From: JAQVEB01 sp028698105
GTDB lineage: Bacteria > Bacteroidota > Bacteroidia > Bacteroidales > Dysgonomonadaceae
Length of the DNA: 64,000 nt
Assembly: GCA_964293155.1 (NCBI GenBank)
Contig: CAXYYA010000009.1
Span: forward strand, 29,757 to 93,756
Direction of reading: 5' to 3'
In this document: positions 28,713 through 37,833 of the stretch, piece by piece
Numbering within the stretch: position 1 is the stretch's first letter
How the letters are laid out: each line of letters starts with the position of its first letter
Translations under genes and position numbers: made by a program
The notes under the pieces: generated by a model
What the model was told of the DNA's origin: nothing
Seen by the model: the letters and a program-made list of their open reading frames with translations, nothing else
The model's database searches: none

Positions 28713-30773
28713 TTAAAACCTCCACCTCACATACGTGAATATGTCCGTGCGGTGATTTCCGTTAATCTGTTCCGTGCCGGAACTGATCACGTCGCGGTCA
28801 AAATAGCGTGTGTGCCCGATCTTTACGGAAAAAGAGAGATCGGACAGGAGTTCGTATCGCGCGGAAAGCGCCAATCGTATGCCTTTGCCATAGAACGAAG
28901 GCATATAGAACGTGTTGAGGATGTTTCGTTCGTAGGAATAGAGTCGGGCGTAATAGCTGTCGGCATTGAAGTAAGCCGCGAAGAAGTCGCCGCGCCACTT
29001 GCCTTCGCCCCGGTAACCGATATTCTGCGAGAGCATCCATCCGTATTCCCGTGGAAAATACTGCACCTGATACATCGCCATATCGGCCGTGGAACGGAAA
29101 TCCCATCCGCTTTCGAGTGCGCGGCTGTATCGCAAACGCAGTTTATGGGTTACGTACGGCAAAACCCAGGTGGTTTTCTCGTCGGGATATTTCGTATTCT
29201 TCTCTTTTTGCTTGAGCTTGTAGCGTATCTCGAAAACGGAATTTCTGGTGAAAGAATATGCCGCGTTGGCGTAAAAATCAACGGCGTTCGACGGTTCGTC
29301 CACGTTGTAGCGCAGATACGGATACCGTATAAAATCAATGTATGTGGTTAAGGTAAGTTTCGGGATGGGGTAGAGGGTTGAGCCGATGTAAAGACCTGTT
29401 TCGTTTTGCGTTCCGCTTTCACCGAACGCTTGCGCGTATAGGGCCTGATAAGCTTTGGCGTAATTCCGGTAGGAAAGAGATACCGAACCAACGTAGGGCG
29501 TTTGAGGACGGTATTCGATCGCATTGAGTGTAGCCACAGCCCCGTTTTCGGATACGGCTGTTTCGCCGCCGAACGAAAACCGGGCAAAACGATAGGAATA
29601 ATCTACGCTGAAATTGGCATTCTCGCTTCCGCGAAAGAAATAACGGTTGTAATTCTGCGGCGTGGGATTAAACGGTTTGCTGAATGTGTAATACACACCG
29701 CTGAAGCCTATCTGAAAAGCGTTTCTGCGGTAATTCACGTTGGCGCCCATAACCTGCTCCCTTACATTGTTCCGTTTTGCAGTGTCCAGTGGTACACGGT
29801 GATAACCGTCGGTCTTTAGCGAAGTTATCTCGTCCTCTTTCGAGAGGTTGGCGTCAATACGTTTGTTGGAATAAAATGCCGTTAAGGCAACGTTTTTGAA
29901 CTGTACCACGGTTGCTGCGCCACGGAAAAAACCACTTTCGGCGGTGGAGAAATGTCGTTTGGGTTCCATCGTGTGACGGATGAGGTTGCTGCTTGCCCAC
30001 GCTTTGGGCGTCATAAAATTGTTGTTGAGCACCAATCCTTGCCCGAAGGACAACCGATAATCGCCCACGGCGATGGTTTTTAACGCACCCACATCACGCA
30101 GCAGCAAATGAATACCGTAATAGTCGAATCCCTTGCGATAGTTGCTTTTCAGAAAAGGCTCGCCTGCATCTTTCTCGCCCACAAGGCCGAACTGTATTTT
30201 ATCGCGGTACGCGAACGAATATTTAAGTGCCGTGTAAACATCTTCGCCCAGGTATTTCCGGTTGGGATAACGGGTTAAAATGCTGTCGGAAAACTCGCCG
30301 TAACCGGCGCGCTTTTCAAGCGTTTTATCGAAGCGCAGTTGCACCTCATTTCGTCCGTTTTTCACCATTTCACCGAGGGTTTTCGGCGGGGGTGGCGCTT
30401 GTTCGCCCACATAAAAAAACGGCAGAATGAGTTCCACGGTATTGTAATCGAGCAGCGGCACGTTTCGTAATTCGTAAACCGTGTAAACCGGACGGTTTTT
30501 TTCAAGAAAATCGGCCAGCGACGTTGCCTGTTCAAGAGAAAGCAGCGAAAAACGTTCCAATTGTTCCCGTGTGACCGTATTCAAATTATAGGGATTGTTT
30601 TCCAACCAAGAAAGTTCGTCGTACATATTCTCGATTTGCGCATCATTCGCGTCGTCTTCTTCCGCCAATTGTTGCAGGTAATCGCGCCAGTTGTTTTCCT
30701 GCGCCCTCGTTTCCTGCGCCCGGAAAAAGCCTGCAAGACAAACAAGCACAGTGATGTAAACCAGAGATTTCAT
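28713..30773 (-). CDS. Helix-hairpin-helix / beta-barrel outer-membrane protein
   Basis: About 686 residues starting at the Met at 30773, which begins a signal peptide (MKSLVYITVLVCLAGFFRA); the frame upstream to 30860 lies in the promoter and is rejected. Residues about 50-125 hold two ComEA-like helix-hairpin-helix units (NPYNLNTVTREQLERFSLLS, then VYELRNVPLLDYNTVELILP). The remainder is a beta-strand-rich barrel (repeated aromatic-ended strands, YRFARFSFGGETA, ending in IFTYVRWRF with a terminal Phe). So it is probably an outer-membrane protein with periplasmic HhH domains. Function unknown; a role in DNA uptake can be suggested only from the HhH fold. Confidence 0.75.
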   Translation of the reverse strand: MKSLVYITVLVCLAGFFRAQETRAQENNWRDYLQQLAEEDDANDAQIENMYDELSWLENNPYNLNTVTREQLERFSLLSLEQATSLADFLEKNRPVYTVYELRNVPLLDYNTVELILPFFYVGEQAPPPPKTLGEMVKNGRNEVQLRFDKTLEKRAGYGEFSDSILTRYPNRKYLGEDVYTALKYSFAYRDKIQFGLVGEKDAGEPFLKSNYRKGFDYYGIHLLLRDVGALKTIAVGDYRLSFGQGLVLNNNFMTPKAWASSNLIRHTMEPKRHFSTAESGFFRGAATVVQFKNVALTAFYSNKRIDANLSKEDEITSLKTDGYHRVPLDTAKRNNVREQVMGANVNYRRNAFQIGFSGVYYTFSKPFNPTPQNYNRYFFRGSENANFSVDYSYRFARFSFGGETAVSENGAVATLNAIEYRPQTPYVGSVSLSYRNYAKAYQALYAQAFGESGTQNETGLYIGSTLYPIPKLTLTTYIDFIRYPYLRYNVDEPSNAVDFYANAAYSFTRNSVFEIRYKLKQKEKNTKYPDEKTTWVLPYVTHKLRLRYSRALESGWDFRSTADMAMYQVQYFPREYGWMLSQNIGYRGEGKWRGDFFAAYFNADSYYARLYSYERNILNTFYMPSFYGKGIRLALSARYELLSDLSFSVKIGHTRYFDRDVISSGTEQINGNHRTDIFTYVRWRF

Positions 30774-30800
30774 GGATGCAGGTTTTGTTATCTTCTGGCA

Positions 30801-30831
30801 CAAAAATAAGGAAATCTTTTTATAAGTCAAA
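30801..30831 (-). promoter_or_regulatory. Promoter of the HhH/barrel protein gene
   Basis: On the minus strand TTTG (plus 30828-30831) precedes TATTTTTG (plus 30801-30808) with exactly 19 nt between, an excellent Bacteroidota promoter. It decides the start at 30773, since the longer frame would begin upstream of it. Confidence 0.7.
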
Positions 30832-30849
30832 CAAATAGAATCTTTTTTA

Positions 30850-30857
30850 TACCTTTG
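30850..30857 (+). promoter_or_regulatory. Minus-7 box for the helicase gene
   Basis: TACCTTTG, matching TAnnTTTG, lies 25 nt before the ATG at 30883. No clear minus-33 partner. It is back to back with the promoter of the opposite gene. Confidence 0.45.
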
Positions 30858-30882
30858 CAAAAATGGTTTTACACTTTTTGGA

Positions 30883-33330
30883 ATGCTTTCAAACTACGAA
30901 ATAGCGTATAATTTTATTACGCGGACAGGGCGCAATGTGTTTATCACCGGAAAAGCAGGAACCGGAAAAACCACTTTTCTTCATCGGTTGAAATCGGAAT
31001 GTTCAAAGCAAATGGTTGTGGCCGCGCCCACCGGAGTAGCTGCGATAAATGCCGGCGGAGTTACGCTGCACTCGTTTTTTCAGCTTCCTTTTTCTCCTTT
31101 TCTTCCCACTCCCGAAGGACGTAAAGAGCTGATCATCGAAATAAAACTTCAGGGATATAAAAGAACGCGCATCCGTGAGCTGGAACTGCTTGTGATTGAT
31201 GAGATAAGCATGGTGAGAGCCGATGTGCTGGATGCCATTGATACCATTTTGCGCACAATCCGGCACCGTTTCGACGAACCTTTCGGAGGCGTGCAGATGG
31301 TTTTTATCGGCGACATGTTTCAACTCTCGCCGGTGGCTAAGGCTGATGAAATGCAACTGTTGTCGGCATATTACGAAAGCATGTACTTTTTCGACAGTCA
31401 CGTGATCAGAGAAAATCCTCCGGCGTATGTGGAATTCGACCGGATCTTCAGGCAATCCGATGCCGATTTTATCGAACTGCTGAACGATATAAGGGTGGGA
31501 TCGGTTACGGCGCGCAGCCGCCAGTTGTTATCCGGTCGCCATCAACCCGCCTTCGCTCCAGCTAAAGACGATGCCTACGTCATACTCACCACGCATAATT
31601 ACAAAGCCAATGCCATCAACGCGTCGGAGATGCAAAAGCTCGACACCGAAAAATACATCTTCCCCGCGCGCGTGGATGGAACATTTCCCGAGAACAGTTA
31701 TCCGGCAGAAGAAAACCTCGAATTGAAAAAGGGCGCAAAAGTGATGTTTCTCAAGAACGATAACGAGGAACGCCGGTTTTATAACGGAAAAATGGGTATT
31801 GTATCGTCCGTTGGAGACGATCACATTCATGTGCAATGTCCGGGTGAAGAAGAAGCGATAACGGTTTTCCCGATGGTGTGGGAGAACGTAAATTATACTG
31901 TGAACAAAGAAACCGCCCAACTGGAAGAAAAAAAACTCGGAAGTTTCACACAGTATCCGTTGCGCCTGGCCTGGGCTATTACGATCCATAAAAGCCAGGG
32001 ACTTACGTTTGATAAAGTCGTAATTGATCCCGAAGACGCTTTCGCCGCCGGACAGGCGTATGTGGCGCTGAGCCGCTGCCGGACACTGGATGGGATCGTA
32101 CTGAAATCGGGCGTCAACGTAAACAACCTGCGGAACGAAAAACGGGTGCTGGACTTCTCTTTCGAAGGAACAACGCAGACGCCGCAACTTCCCGAACAGT
32201 TGAGCGATGCCGAGAAAAAGTACCGGTGTGCGCTTCTCACGGGGATTTTTAATTTCGCTTCGCTGCAATCGCTGTTTTCCCAACTACAAGCCGATGTGTT
32301 GGCTGATGCCCCGGTATTCGGCGACGAATCCCTGGCATATCTTCAGGCCGTGAACGAGCGCATTGCGCATCTGAAAGACGTGGGCGCGAGGTTTGGTGTG
32401 CAGCTTGCCAGACTGATGGAAAACGATCGTCAGGAGGCGATTTTACATGAACGGTTAAAGGCTTCTGCCGATTATTTTATTCCGCTTATCGCCCAACTGA
32501 CGGAGTTGCTGTCGCAATCACCCGTAACGACCGATAATCGCGCTTTAGCCATGGAATTCGATAAAAACTGGGAAGCCTGTTACACGCTGCTGGCGCAGAA
32601 AAAACATGCTATTGAAGGTACGCAAGGCAATTTTAGCGTTCAATCGTATTTCGATCATCGGAAACGCTTTTCGTACCGCCTGCCCGATGTTACCGCCTAT
32701 GCGCCGCACCGGAAAAAATATACGCAGCGCGAATCGGTGCATCCGGAATTGCTGAACAGGCTTTCGGCGCTGCGCCGCGAGATCGCCACAGAAGAAAACG
32801 CGAAAGCGTATCAGGTTTTTCATACCGAGGCGTTGAAAGCGATGGCGCTTCATCTTCCCGAAACCATCGCCGATTTTTTGCGGATAAAAGGCGTAGGAAA
32901 GCGAAAAGCCGAGACTTATGGCACCCGTTTTCTGGAGGAGATTAACGCGTATTGCCACGCGAACGGGATCGAAAAAAGAATGGATGACGAATCGGGCGAT
33001 TTAAAACAGGAGAAAAAGAAAAAGCCTCAGGTGAAAGGCGCCAGTGCACTGGAAAGCTACGCGTTATATCGCCGGGGGAAAAGCATTGCCGAAATAGCGG
33101 CGGAACGGAACCTGACGGAAAATACCATCGCAGGACATTTGGGAACTTTCATCACGAAAGGCGAGTTAGACATCTCCGATTTCCTTTCGTCCGAAGTTAT
33201 GGATTGCGCCGTTGCAATGATGAAAAACGTTTCGGGCGATCTATCGCTCTACGAGCGATTATCCGGCACGTTAACTCAACCCCAGATATCGCTTTTTAGT
33301 GCATGGTGGAGAAAAAATCGCAACCAATGA
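30883..33330 (+). CDS. PIF1-like helicase with HRDC and C-terminal HTH domains
   Basis: 815 residues. N-terminal superfamily 1B helicase core: Walker A ITGKAGTGKTTFLH (about residues 21-33), VAAPTGVAAINAGGVTLHSFF, Walker B LLVIDEISMV, GGVQMVFIGDMFQLSPV, and the late motifs AITIHKSQGLTFDKV and YVALSRCRTLDGI. An HRDC domain lies at about residues 620-705 (IADFLRIKGVGKRKAETYG). It is followed by an RQC-like winged or helix-turn-helix segment (YALYRRGKSIAEIAAERNLTENTI). Probably acts on replication or recombination intermediates. The stop overlaps the next gene in an ATGA. Confidence 0.9.
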   Translation: MLSNYEIAYNFITRTGRNVFITGKAGTGKTTFLHRLKSECSKQMVVAAPTGVAAINAGGVTLHSFFQLPFSPFLPTPEGRKELIIEIKLQGYKRTRIRELELLVIDEISMVRADVLDAIDTILRTIRHRFDEPFGGVQMVFIGDMFQLSPVAKADEMQLLSAYYESMYFFDSHVIRENPPAYVEFDRIFRQSDADFIELLNDIRVGSVTARSRQLLSGRHQPAFAPAKDDAYVILTTHNYKANAINASEMQKLDTEKYIFPARVDGTFPENSYPAEENLELKKGAKVMFLKNDNEERRFYNGKMGIVSSVGDDHIHVQCPGEEEAITVFPMVWENVNYTVNKETAQLEEKKLGSFTQYPLRLAWAITIHKSQGLTFDKVVIDPEDAFAAGQAYVALSRCRTLDGIVLKSGVNVNNLRNEKRVLDFSFEGTTQTPQLPEQLSDAEKKYRCALLTGIFNFASLQSLFSQLQADVLADAPVFGDESLAYLQAVNERIAHLKDVGARFGVQLARLMENDRQEAILHERLKASADYFIPLIAQLTELLSQSPVTTDNRALAMEFDKNWEACYTLLAQKKHAIEGTQGNFSVQSYFDHRKRFSYRLPDVTAYAPHRKKYTQRESVHPELLNRLSALRREIATEENAKAYQVFHTEALKAMALHLPETIADFLRIKGVGKRKAETYGTRFLEEINAYCHANGIEKRMDDESGDLKQEKKKKPQVKGASALESYALYRRGKSIAEIAAERNLTENTIAGHLGTFITKGELDISDFLSSEVMDCAVAMMKNVSGDLSLYERLSGTLTQPQISLFSAWWRKNRNQ

Positions 33331-34727
33331 TTCATCGAATGAAAGCAAAAAAAACGTTTTTTTTAATTTCTCTGTCGGTTCTTGCACTTGTCTCCTGTAA
33401 GAAACCGCAGGCCGAGGAACCGTATGACTTTCCGCAGATCATGCAGAAAGATACGCTCACGGTGCTCACACTGAATACTTCAACTTCGTATTTCATTTAT
33501 CGCGATCAGCCCATGGGGTATCACTACGATATGATCAGGGATTTTTGCAATAAACACGGGTTGATACTCGACATCAAACTGGCGCAAAATTCCAACGCGC
33601 TGGTCGAGATGTTGCAAGACAGCATCGGTGACGTGATCGCGTATGATGTTCCTCTTGAGAACAGCCTCAAGGATTCGGTTATTTATTGCGGTTTGTCGCA
33701 GGTTTCGCATCAGGTTTTGGTGCAGCGGTCGGAAAAACAAGACACGCTGGTGAAAGATGTTACGCAACTTATCGGTAAAGACGTGTATGTGAAAACCGAT
33801 ACGAAATATTACGACCGATTGGTCAATTTGAACAACGAGTTGGGCGGCGGTATCGGCATCAAAGATGTGAACAAAGATACCGTTGTGGTGGAAGACCTCA
33901 TCCGCATGGTTTCCAACGGGGAGATAAAATACACGATCGCCGACGAGTACATTGCCCGGTTGAACAGAACATACTTCAGGAATATTGATATTTCGGTTCC
34001 CGTGAGTTTCGATCAGCGTTCTTCGTGGGCAGTACGAAAAAATACGCCCATTCTTGCCGATTCCCTGAATGCCTGGTTCGCACAGGTAAATGCAGAGCCC
34101 ACTTATCAGCGGATCACCAAGCGATATTTCGAGGAGGCTAAGGGATATTCCGCAGACGAAAGACCCACTTTTGTGCAGATTCTCGGGCCCGGGCAAATTT
34201 CGCCCTTCGATAATTATTTTAAGAAATACGGGAAAGAGTATGGGTTGGATTGGCGATTGCTCGCTTCCGTCGCATATCAGGAATCGAACTTCGATAATGA
34301 GGGCAAATCGTGGGCAGGCGCTACCGGAATCATGGGATTGATGCCGGCTACGGCTGCAACGATGGGAGTGAGAGGTGATTCGCTTTACGATCCCGAAATG
34401 AACATCAAAGCCGGATCGTTATACTTGAGCAGGTTGATAAAAGCGTTTTCTTCGGTGGATGACCTTACGGAGCGTATCAAGATGGCTTTAGCATCATACA
34501 ACGGTGGCATCGGGCATATTTACGATGCGCGCGCGCTGGCCGAAAAATACGATGCCAACCCCGAAGTGTGGGAAGGCAACGTGGAAAAATACGTGCAAAT
34601 GAAACGGTTTGAGCAATATTACGAAGACCCCGTTTGCAAGGCCGGCTATTTTCGGGGCGATGAAACGCTGAAATATGTGCCGGAAGTGATGAACCGGTGG
34701 CAGGCGTATCGGGAGAAGGTGAAATAG
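33327..34727 (+). CDS. MltF-like lytic murein transglycosylase lipoprotein
   Basis: About 466 residues. I start at the ATG at 33327 because it overlaps the helicase stop as ATGA; the Met at 33339 is also possible. Lipoprotein signal FFLISLSVLALVSCKK. Residues about 40-280 form a periplasmic substrate-binding-protein (SBP_bac_3) domain. Residues about 290-460 form the SLT lysozyme-like domain with catalytic Glu in ASVAYQESNF, then SWAGATGIMGLMPATA and MALASYNGGIGHIYDAR. It cleaves peptidoglycan with 1,6-anhydro-MurNAc formation. The domain order matches MltF. Confidence 0.88.
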   Translation: MIHRMKAKKTFFLISLSVLALVSCKKPQAEEPYDFPQIMQKDTLTVLTLNTSTSYFIYRDQPMGYHYDMIRDFCNKHGLILDIKLAQNSNALVEMLQDSIGDVIAYDVPLENSLKDSVIYCGLSQVSHQVLVQRSEKQDTLVKDVTQLIGKDVYVKTDTKYYDRLVNLNNELGGGIGIKDVNKDTVVVEDLIRMVSNGEIKYTIADEYIARLNRTYFRNIDISVPVSFDQRSSWAVRKNTPILADSLNAWFAQVNAEPTYQRITKRYFEEAKGYSADERPTFVQILGPGQISPFDNYFKKYGKEYGLDWRLLASVAYQESNFDNEGKSWAGATGIMGLMPATAATMGVRGDSLYDPEMNIKAGSLYLSRLIKAFSSVDDLTERIKMALASYNGGIGHIYDARALAEKYDANPEVWEGNVEKYVQMKRFEQYYEDPVCKAGYFRGDETLKYVPEVMNRWQAYREKVK

Positions 34728-34777
34728 TGCCAAAAGATGACTGCTGATTGCTAAATTACTAATTCTTTATTAATTGA

Positions 34778-34952
34778 AGCTGTTTCAAAATTGAAACCTA
34801 CGATCAAACTGTCATTTTGAACGCAGCAAAGCGGAGTGAAAAATCTATAACTCGTAACCAAAATAGATTCCTCCTACCGTCGGAATGACAAATTGAAAAA
34901 GCACTAAGACTTTAGAGACAGTCACTCTCCGCCGTATGGCGGAGGAGGGGTT
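34778..34952. repeat. MITE-like intergenic repeat with nested palindromes
   Basis: The ends AGCTGTTTCAAAA (34780 region) and TTTAGAGACAGTC (to about 34922) are imperfect inverted copies. Inside, TGTCATTTTGAACG and CGGAATGACA form a second inverted pair of the common NTGTCATT..GAATGACA type. At its right edge (34923-34952) CTCCGCC-GTAT-GGCGGAG forms a hairpin followed by GAGGGG, resembling the core of the leuS 34-bp units. It lies between convergent genes (lytic transglycosylase and fcl) and could also end transcription. Confidence 0.5.
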
Positions 34953-34955
34953 ACA

Positions 34956-34982
34956 CATTCTTAATTCTTAATTCTTAATTCC
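34956..34982. repeat. Heptanucleotide tandem repeat at the fcl stop
   Basis: ATTCTTA is repeated three times in a row and runs into the fcl stop codon (minus strand). Changes in copy number would alter only the last residues or the trailer. Confidence 0.6.
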
Positions 34983-36045
34983 CCTTGTACCAATCATACA
35001 TGCGTTGCACGCCTTCCTCAATTTCGATCCGGTGGCGCCAGCCAAGTGCATTTAGTTTGGAAACGTCGGTCAGTTTGCGCATGGTTCCATCGGGTTTGGA
35101 AGCATCGAAAACGATTTCGCCGGCGTAGCCGATGGTTTTTTTGATGAGGAGTGCCAAATCGCGGATGCTTATTTCTTTTCCCGTACCAATGTTGATGTGG
35201 CAATTGCGGACTTCTTTCTTATCTCCTTTCAGGTCATCGAAATTTACATTTTCCATGATGAAAACACAGGCGTCGGCCATTTCTTCGCTCCACAGGAATT
35301 CACGCATCGGTTTACCGGTTCCCCACAATTCTATTTTTCCATTTTGAATGCCGTATTTTGATAGGATTTTCACCATTTCTTCCTGCGAATTTTCGCCCGA
35401 GACGTTTTCTACCGGCCGGGTATTCAAATCCTGGCGAATGGCATCCCAATTGTTTTCCATCAGGCATTTGCCGAGATAAATCTTTCGGATCATGGCGGGC
35501 AGTACGTGGCTTTTTTCGAGATCGAAATTGTCGTTCGGCCCGTACAGGTTAGTAGGCATTACAGCGATGAAATTGGTGCCGTACTGGATGTTGAAACTCT
35601 CGCACATCTTTAATCCGGCTATTTTCGCGATAGCATAAGGTTCGTTGGTGTATTCCAGTGGCGAGGTCAGCAGCGAATCTTCACGCATCGGTTGCGGCGC
35701 TTCGCGGGGATAAATGCAGGTACTGCCCAGAAAAAGCAGTTTTTTAACACCATTTCGCCAGCTTTCGCCGATGACGTTGTTTTGTATCTGCAAATTGCGG
35801 TAGATGAAATCGGCACGATAGGTATTGTTGGCGATAATCCCGCCTACGTGCGCCGCCGCAAGGAAAACGTATTCGGGTTTCTCTTCTTCAAAGAATTGTT
35901 GTACGGCCACGCCGTCCATTAGGTCAAGTTCTTTAGATGTTCGCCCTATCAGGTTATCGTACCCTTTTCCCTTCAGGTTTTTCCAGATTGCCGAACCCAC
36001 CAATCCGCGGTGGCCGGCGATGTATATTTTTGATGATTTGTTCAT
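34975..36045 (-). CDS. fcl: GDP-L-fucose synthase
   Basis: 356 residues, extended SDR. Converts GDP-4-keto-6-deoxy-mannose to GDP-L-fucose (epimerase and NADPH-dependent reductase). Rossmann motif IAGHRGLVGSAIW, catalytic YxxxK in PYAIAKIAGLKMCE, and the family motif LYGPNDNFDLEKSHVLPA. Forms the classical pair with gmd immediately upstream (65 nt gap), so the surface polysaccharide or glycoproteins should contain fucose. It is the last gene of the minus-strand polysaccharide cluster. Confidence 0.94.
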   Translation of the reverse strand: MNKSSKIYIAGHRGLVGSAIWKNLKGKGYDNLIGRTSKELDLMDGVAVQQFFEEEKPEYVFLAAAHVGGIIANNTYRADFIYRNLQIQNNVIGESWRNGVKKLLFLGSTCIYPREAPQPMREDSLLTSPLEYTNEPYAIAKIAGLKMCESFNIQYGTNFIAVMPTNLYGPNDNFDLEKSHVLPAMIRKIYLGKCLMENNWDAIRQDLNTRPVENVSGENSQEEMVKILSKYGIQNGKIELWGTGKPMREFLWSEEMADACVFIMENVNFDDLKGDKKEVRNCHINIGTGKEISIRDLALLIKKTIGYAGEIVFDASKPDGTMRKLTDVSKLNALGWRHRIEIEEGVQRMYDWYKGN

Positions 36046-36110
36046 TTTTTAAGACTGTTGGACTGTTGGACAACACATTCAGAACTCAGAACTCAAATCT
36101 CATTTCCCTA

Positions 36111-37196
36111 TCACTCATTATCTATTTCGGCCTTTACTTTTAGTTTGCGCACAAACTTCATATCGTGTTGTACCATCAGTTTAACCAGCTCCGGGAACGA
36201 AGTTTTGGTGGGATTCCATCCGAGGAGCGTTCTCGCTTTTGTGGGATCGCCGAGCAGTTGCTCCACTTCGGCGGGACGAAAATATTTGGGATCAACTTCA
36301 ACCAACGTCTTTCCGGTTGCCGTATCAATGCCTTTTTCGTCAATGCCCTCACCTTCCCAACGCAGGGTAATGCCCGCTTCGGCAAACGCCAGCGTGCAAA
36401 ACTCACGCACGGAGTGCATTTCGCCCGTGGCGATCACAAAATCTTCGGGTTTGTTGTGTTGCAGGATGAGCCACATGCACTCCACGTAATCCTTGGCATA
36501 GCCCCAGTCGCGCATGGCGTTCATATTCCCGAGATAAAGCTTATCCTGCATTCCTTGTGCGATACGAGCCACGGCAATGGTGATCTTGCGGGTAACGAAA
36601 GTTTCGCCGCGGCGTTCGCTCTCGTGGTTGAACAGAATGCCGTTCACGGCAAACATGCCGTATGATTCCCGGTAGTTTTTCGTGATCCAAAAACCATAAA
36701 GTTTCGCTACGCCATACGGACTGCGCGGATAGAACGGCGTAGTTTCTTTTTGAGGCACTTCCTGCACTAATCCGAAAAGTTCCGATGTGGAAGCCTGATA
36801 GATTTTCGTTTTCTTCTCCATTCCCAAAATACGAACCGCCTCCAATAAGCGAAGCGTGCCTACGGCATCGGTTTCGGCGGTGTATTCCGGCACGTCGAAA
36901 CTCACTTTCACGTGGCTCTGGGCCGCGAGGTTGTAGATTTCGTCGGGTTGAATGGTTTGAATAAGGCGGATAAGCGAGCTGGAGTCCGTCATATCGGCGT
37001 AATGCAATTTAATCAATTTACGGTGGTGCATATCGCGAATCCATTCGTCGAAATACAGATGTTCGATGCGTGCCGTGTTGAAAGACGATGAGCGGCGCAA
37101 TGTGCCGTACACTTCATATCCTTTTTCTAAAAGAAATTCGGCCAGATAGGAGCCGTCTTGTCCGGTAATGCCGGTGATTAGGGCTGTTTTTGTCAT
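36111..37196 (-). CDS. gmd: GDP-mannose 4,6-dehydratase
   Basis: 361 residues. First step of GDP-fucose synthesis from GDP-mannose. Motifs: TGITGQDGSYLAEFLLEKGY (NADP-binding), the active-site YPRSPYGVAKLYG (YxxxK), NHESERRGETFVTRKIT, and MRDWGYAKDYVECMW. Normal length. A TAACTTTG minus-7-like box on the minus strand (plus 37216-37223) lies 20 nt upstream, so gmd-fcl may have their own promoter in addition to read-through. Confidence 0.95.
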   Translation of the reverse strand: MTKTALITGITGQDGSYLAEFLLEKGYEVYGTLRRSSSFNTARIEHLYFDEWIRDMHHRKLIKLHYADMTDSSSLIRLIQTIQPDEIYNLAAQSHVKVSFDVPEYTAETDAVGTLRLLEAVRILGMEKKTKIYQASTSELFGLVQEVPQKETTPFYPRSPYGVAKLYGFWITKNYRESYGMFAVNGILFNHESERRGETFVTRKITIAVARIAQGMQDKLYLGNMNAMRDWGYAKDYVECMWLILQHNKPEDFVIATGEMHSVREFCTLAFAEAGITLRWEGEGIDEKGIDTATGKTLVEVDPKYFRPAEVEQLLGDPTKARTLLGWNPTKTSFPELVKLMVQHDMKFVRKLKVKAEIDNE

Positions 37197-37215
37197 AAGT
37201 TTATTAGTATTTTTG

Positions 37216-37223
37216 CAAAGTTA
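37216..37223 (-). promoter_or_regulatory. Minus-7 box upstream of gmd
   Basis: TAACTTTG on the minus strand fits TAnnTTTG. No minus-33 element at the correct spacing is evident. Confidence 0.4.
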
Positions 37224-37283
37224 AGAAAGATGCAACGCATATCACATCCTTATTGCAAATTATTTGCAATTATAGGTTTCAAT

Positions 37284-37832
37284 TTATTTTATCCTGTCTC
37301 CCTGACCTTTCCCGCCAACCGTTGCAAAAATATAATAAAAATAGTTGCGAACATTCAACGTACTGTACATTTCTGCATCTTTTTCGGCCAGTTCTACCGG
37401 GGTTGACATATCAATCTCGTTAATCTGTGCCAGACCCGTAATTCCGGGCAGGAAATTATAGACTCCGCGTTTTTCTCTTTCTTTGATCAGTTCAAATTGA
37501 TTGAAAAGGTTCGGACGAGCTCCCACAAGGCTCATTTCCCCTGTCAGGACATTGAACAACTGAGGCAGTTCATCCAATTTAGTGCGGCGTAGAAAACTAC
37601 CGAATGTAGTTATGGCATTCTTATTTGCCAAATGGGTCGCAACCGATTGCGTATCCTTTCGCATGGTTCGAAATTTTATCAACGTGAAGGAAGTTTTATT
37701 TTTCCCTACCCTCTTCTGCAAGAAGAATGGTGAACCTGTATCAAACAGTCCGATAACGAACAGGATCAGGATTACCGGAGATAGCAGGAGTATTCCGAAG
37801 AACGAAAATATAAAATCAAAAAAACGTATCAT
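37284..37832 (-). CDS. Initiating undecaprenyl-phosphate sugar-phosphate transferase
   Basis: 182 residues, monotopic phosphoglycosyl transferase of the small PglC-like type. N-terminal re-entrant helix (FFDFIFSFFGILLLSPVILI), GSPFFLQKRVGKN, LIKFRTM, and the conserved LPQLFNVLTGEMSLVGARP and GITGLAQIN motifs. It puts the first sugar phosphate on the lipid carrier to start repeat-unit assembly. It begins one base downstream of the next upstream gene's stop, so the two are coupled. Confidence 0.9.
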   Translation of the reverse strand: MIRFFDFIFSFFGILLLSPVILILFVIGLFDTGSPFFLQKRVGKNKTSFTLIKFRTMRKDTQSVATHLANKNAITTFGSFLRRTKLDELPQLFNVLTGEMSLVGARPNLFNQFELIKEREKRGVYNFLPGITGLAQINEIDMSTPVELAEKDAEMYSTLNVRNYFYYIFATVGGKGQGDRIK

Positions 37833-37833
37833 A

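Noticed and set aside
30774..30860. N-terminal extension of the HhH/barrel protein
   Set aside because: It would begin upstream of the TTTG-N19-TATTTTTG promoter and displace a clean signal peptide.
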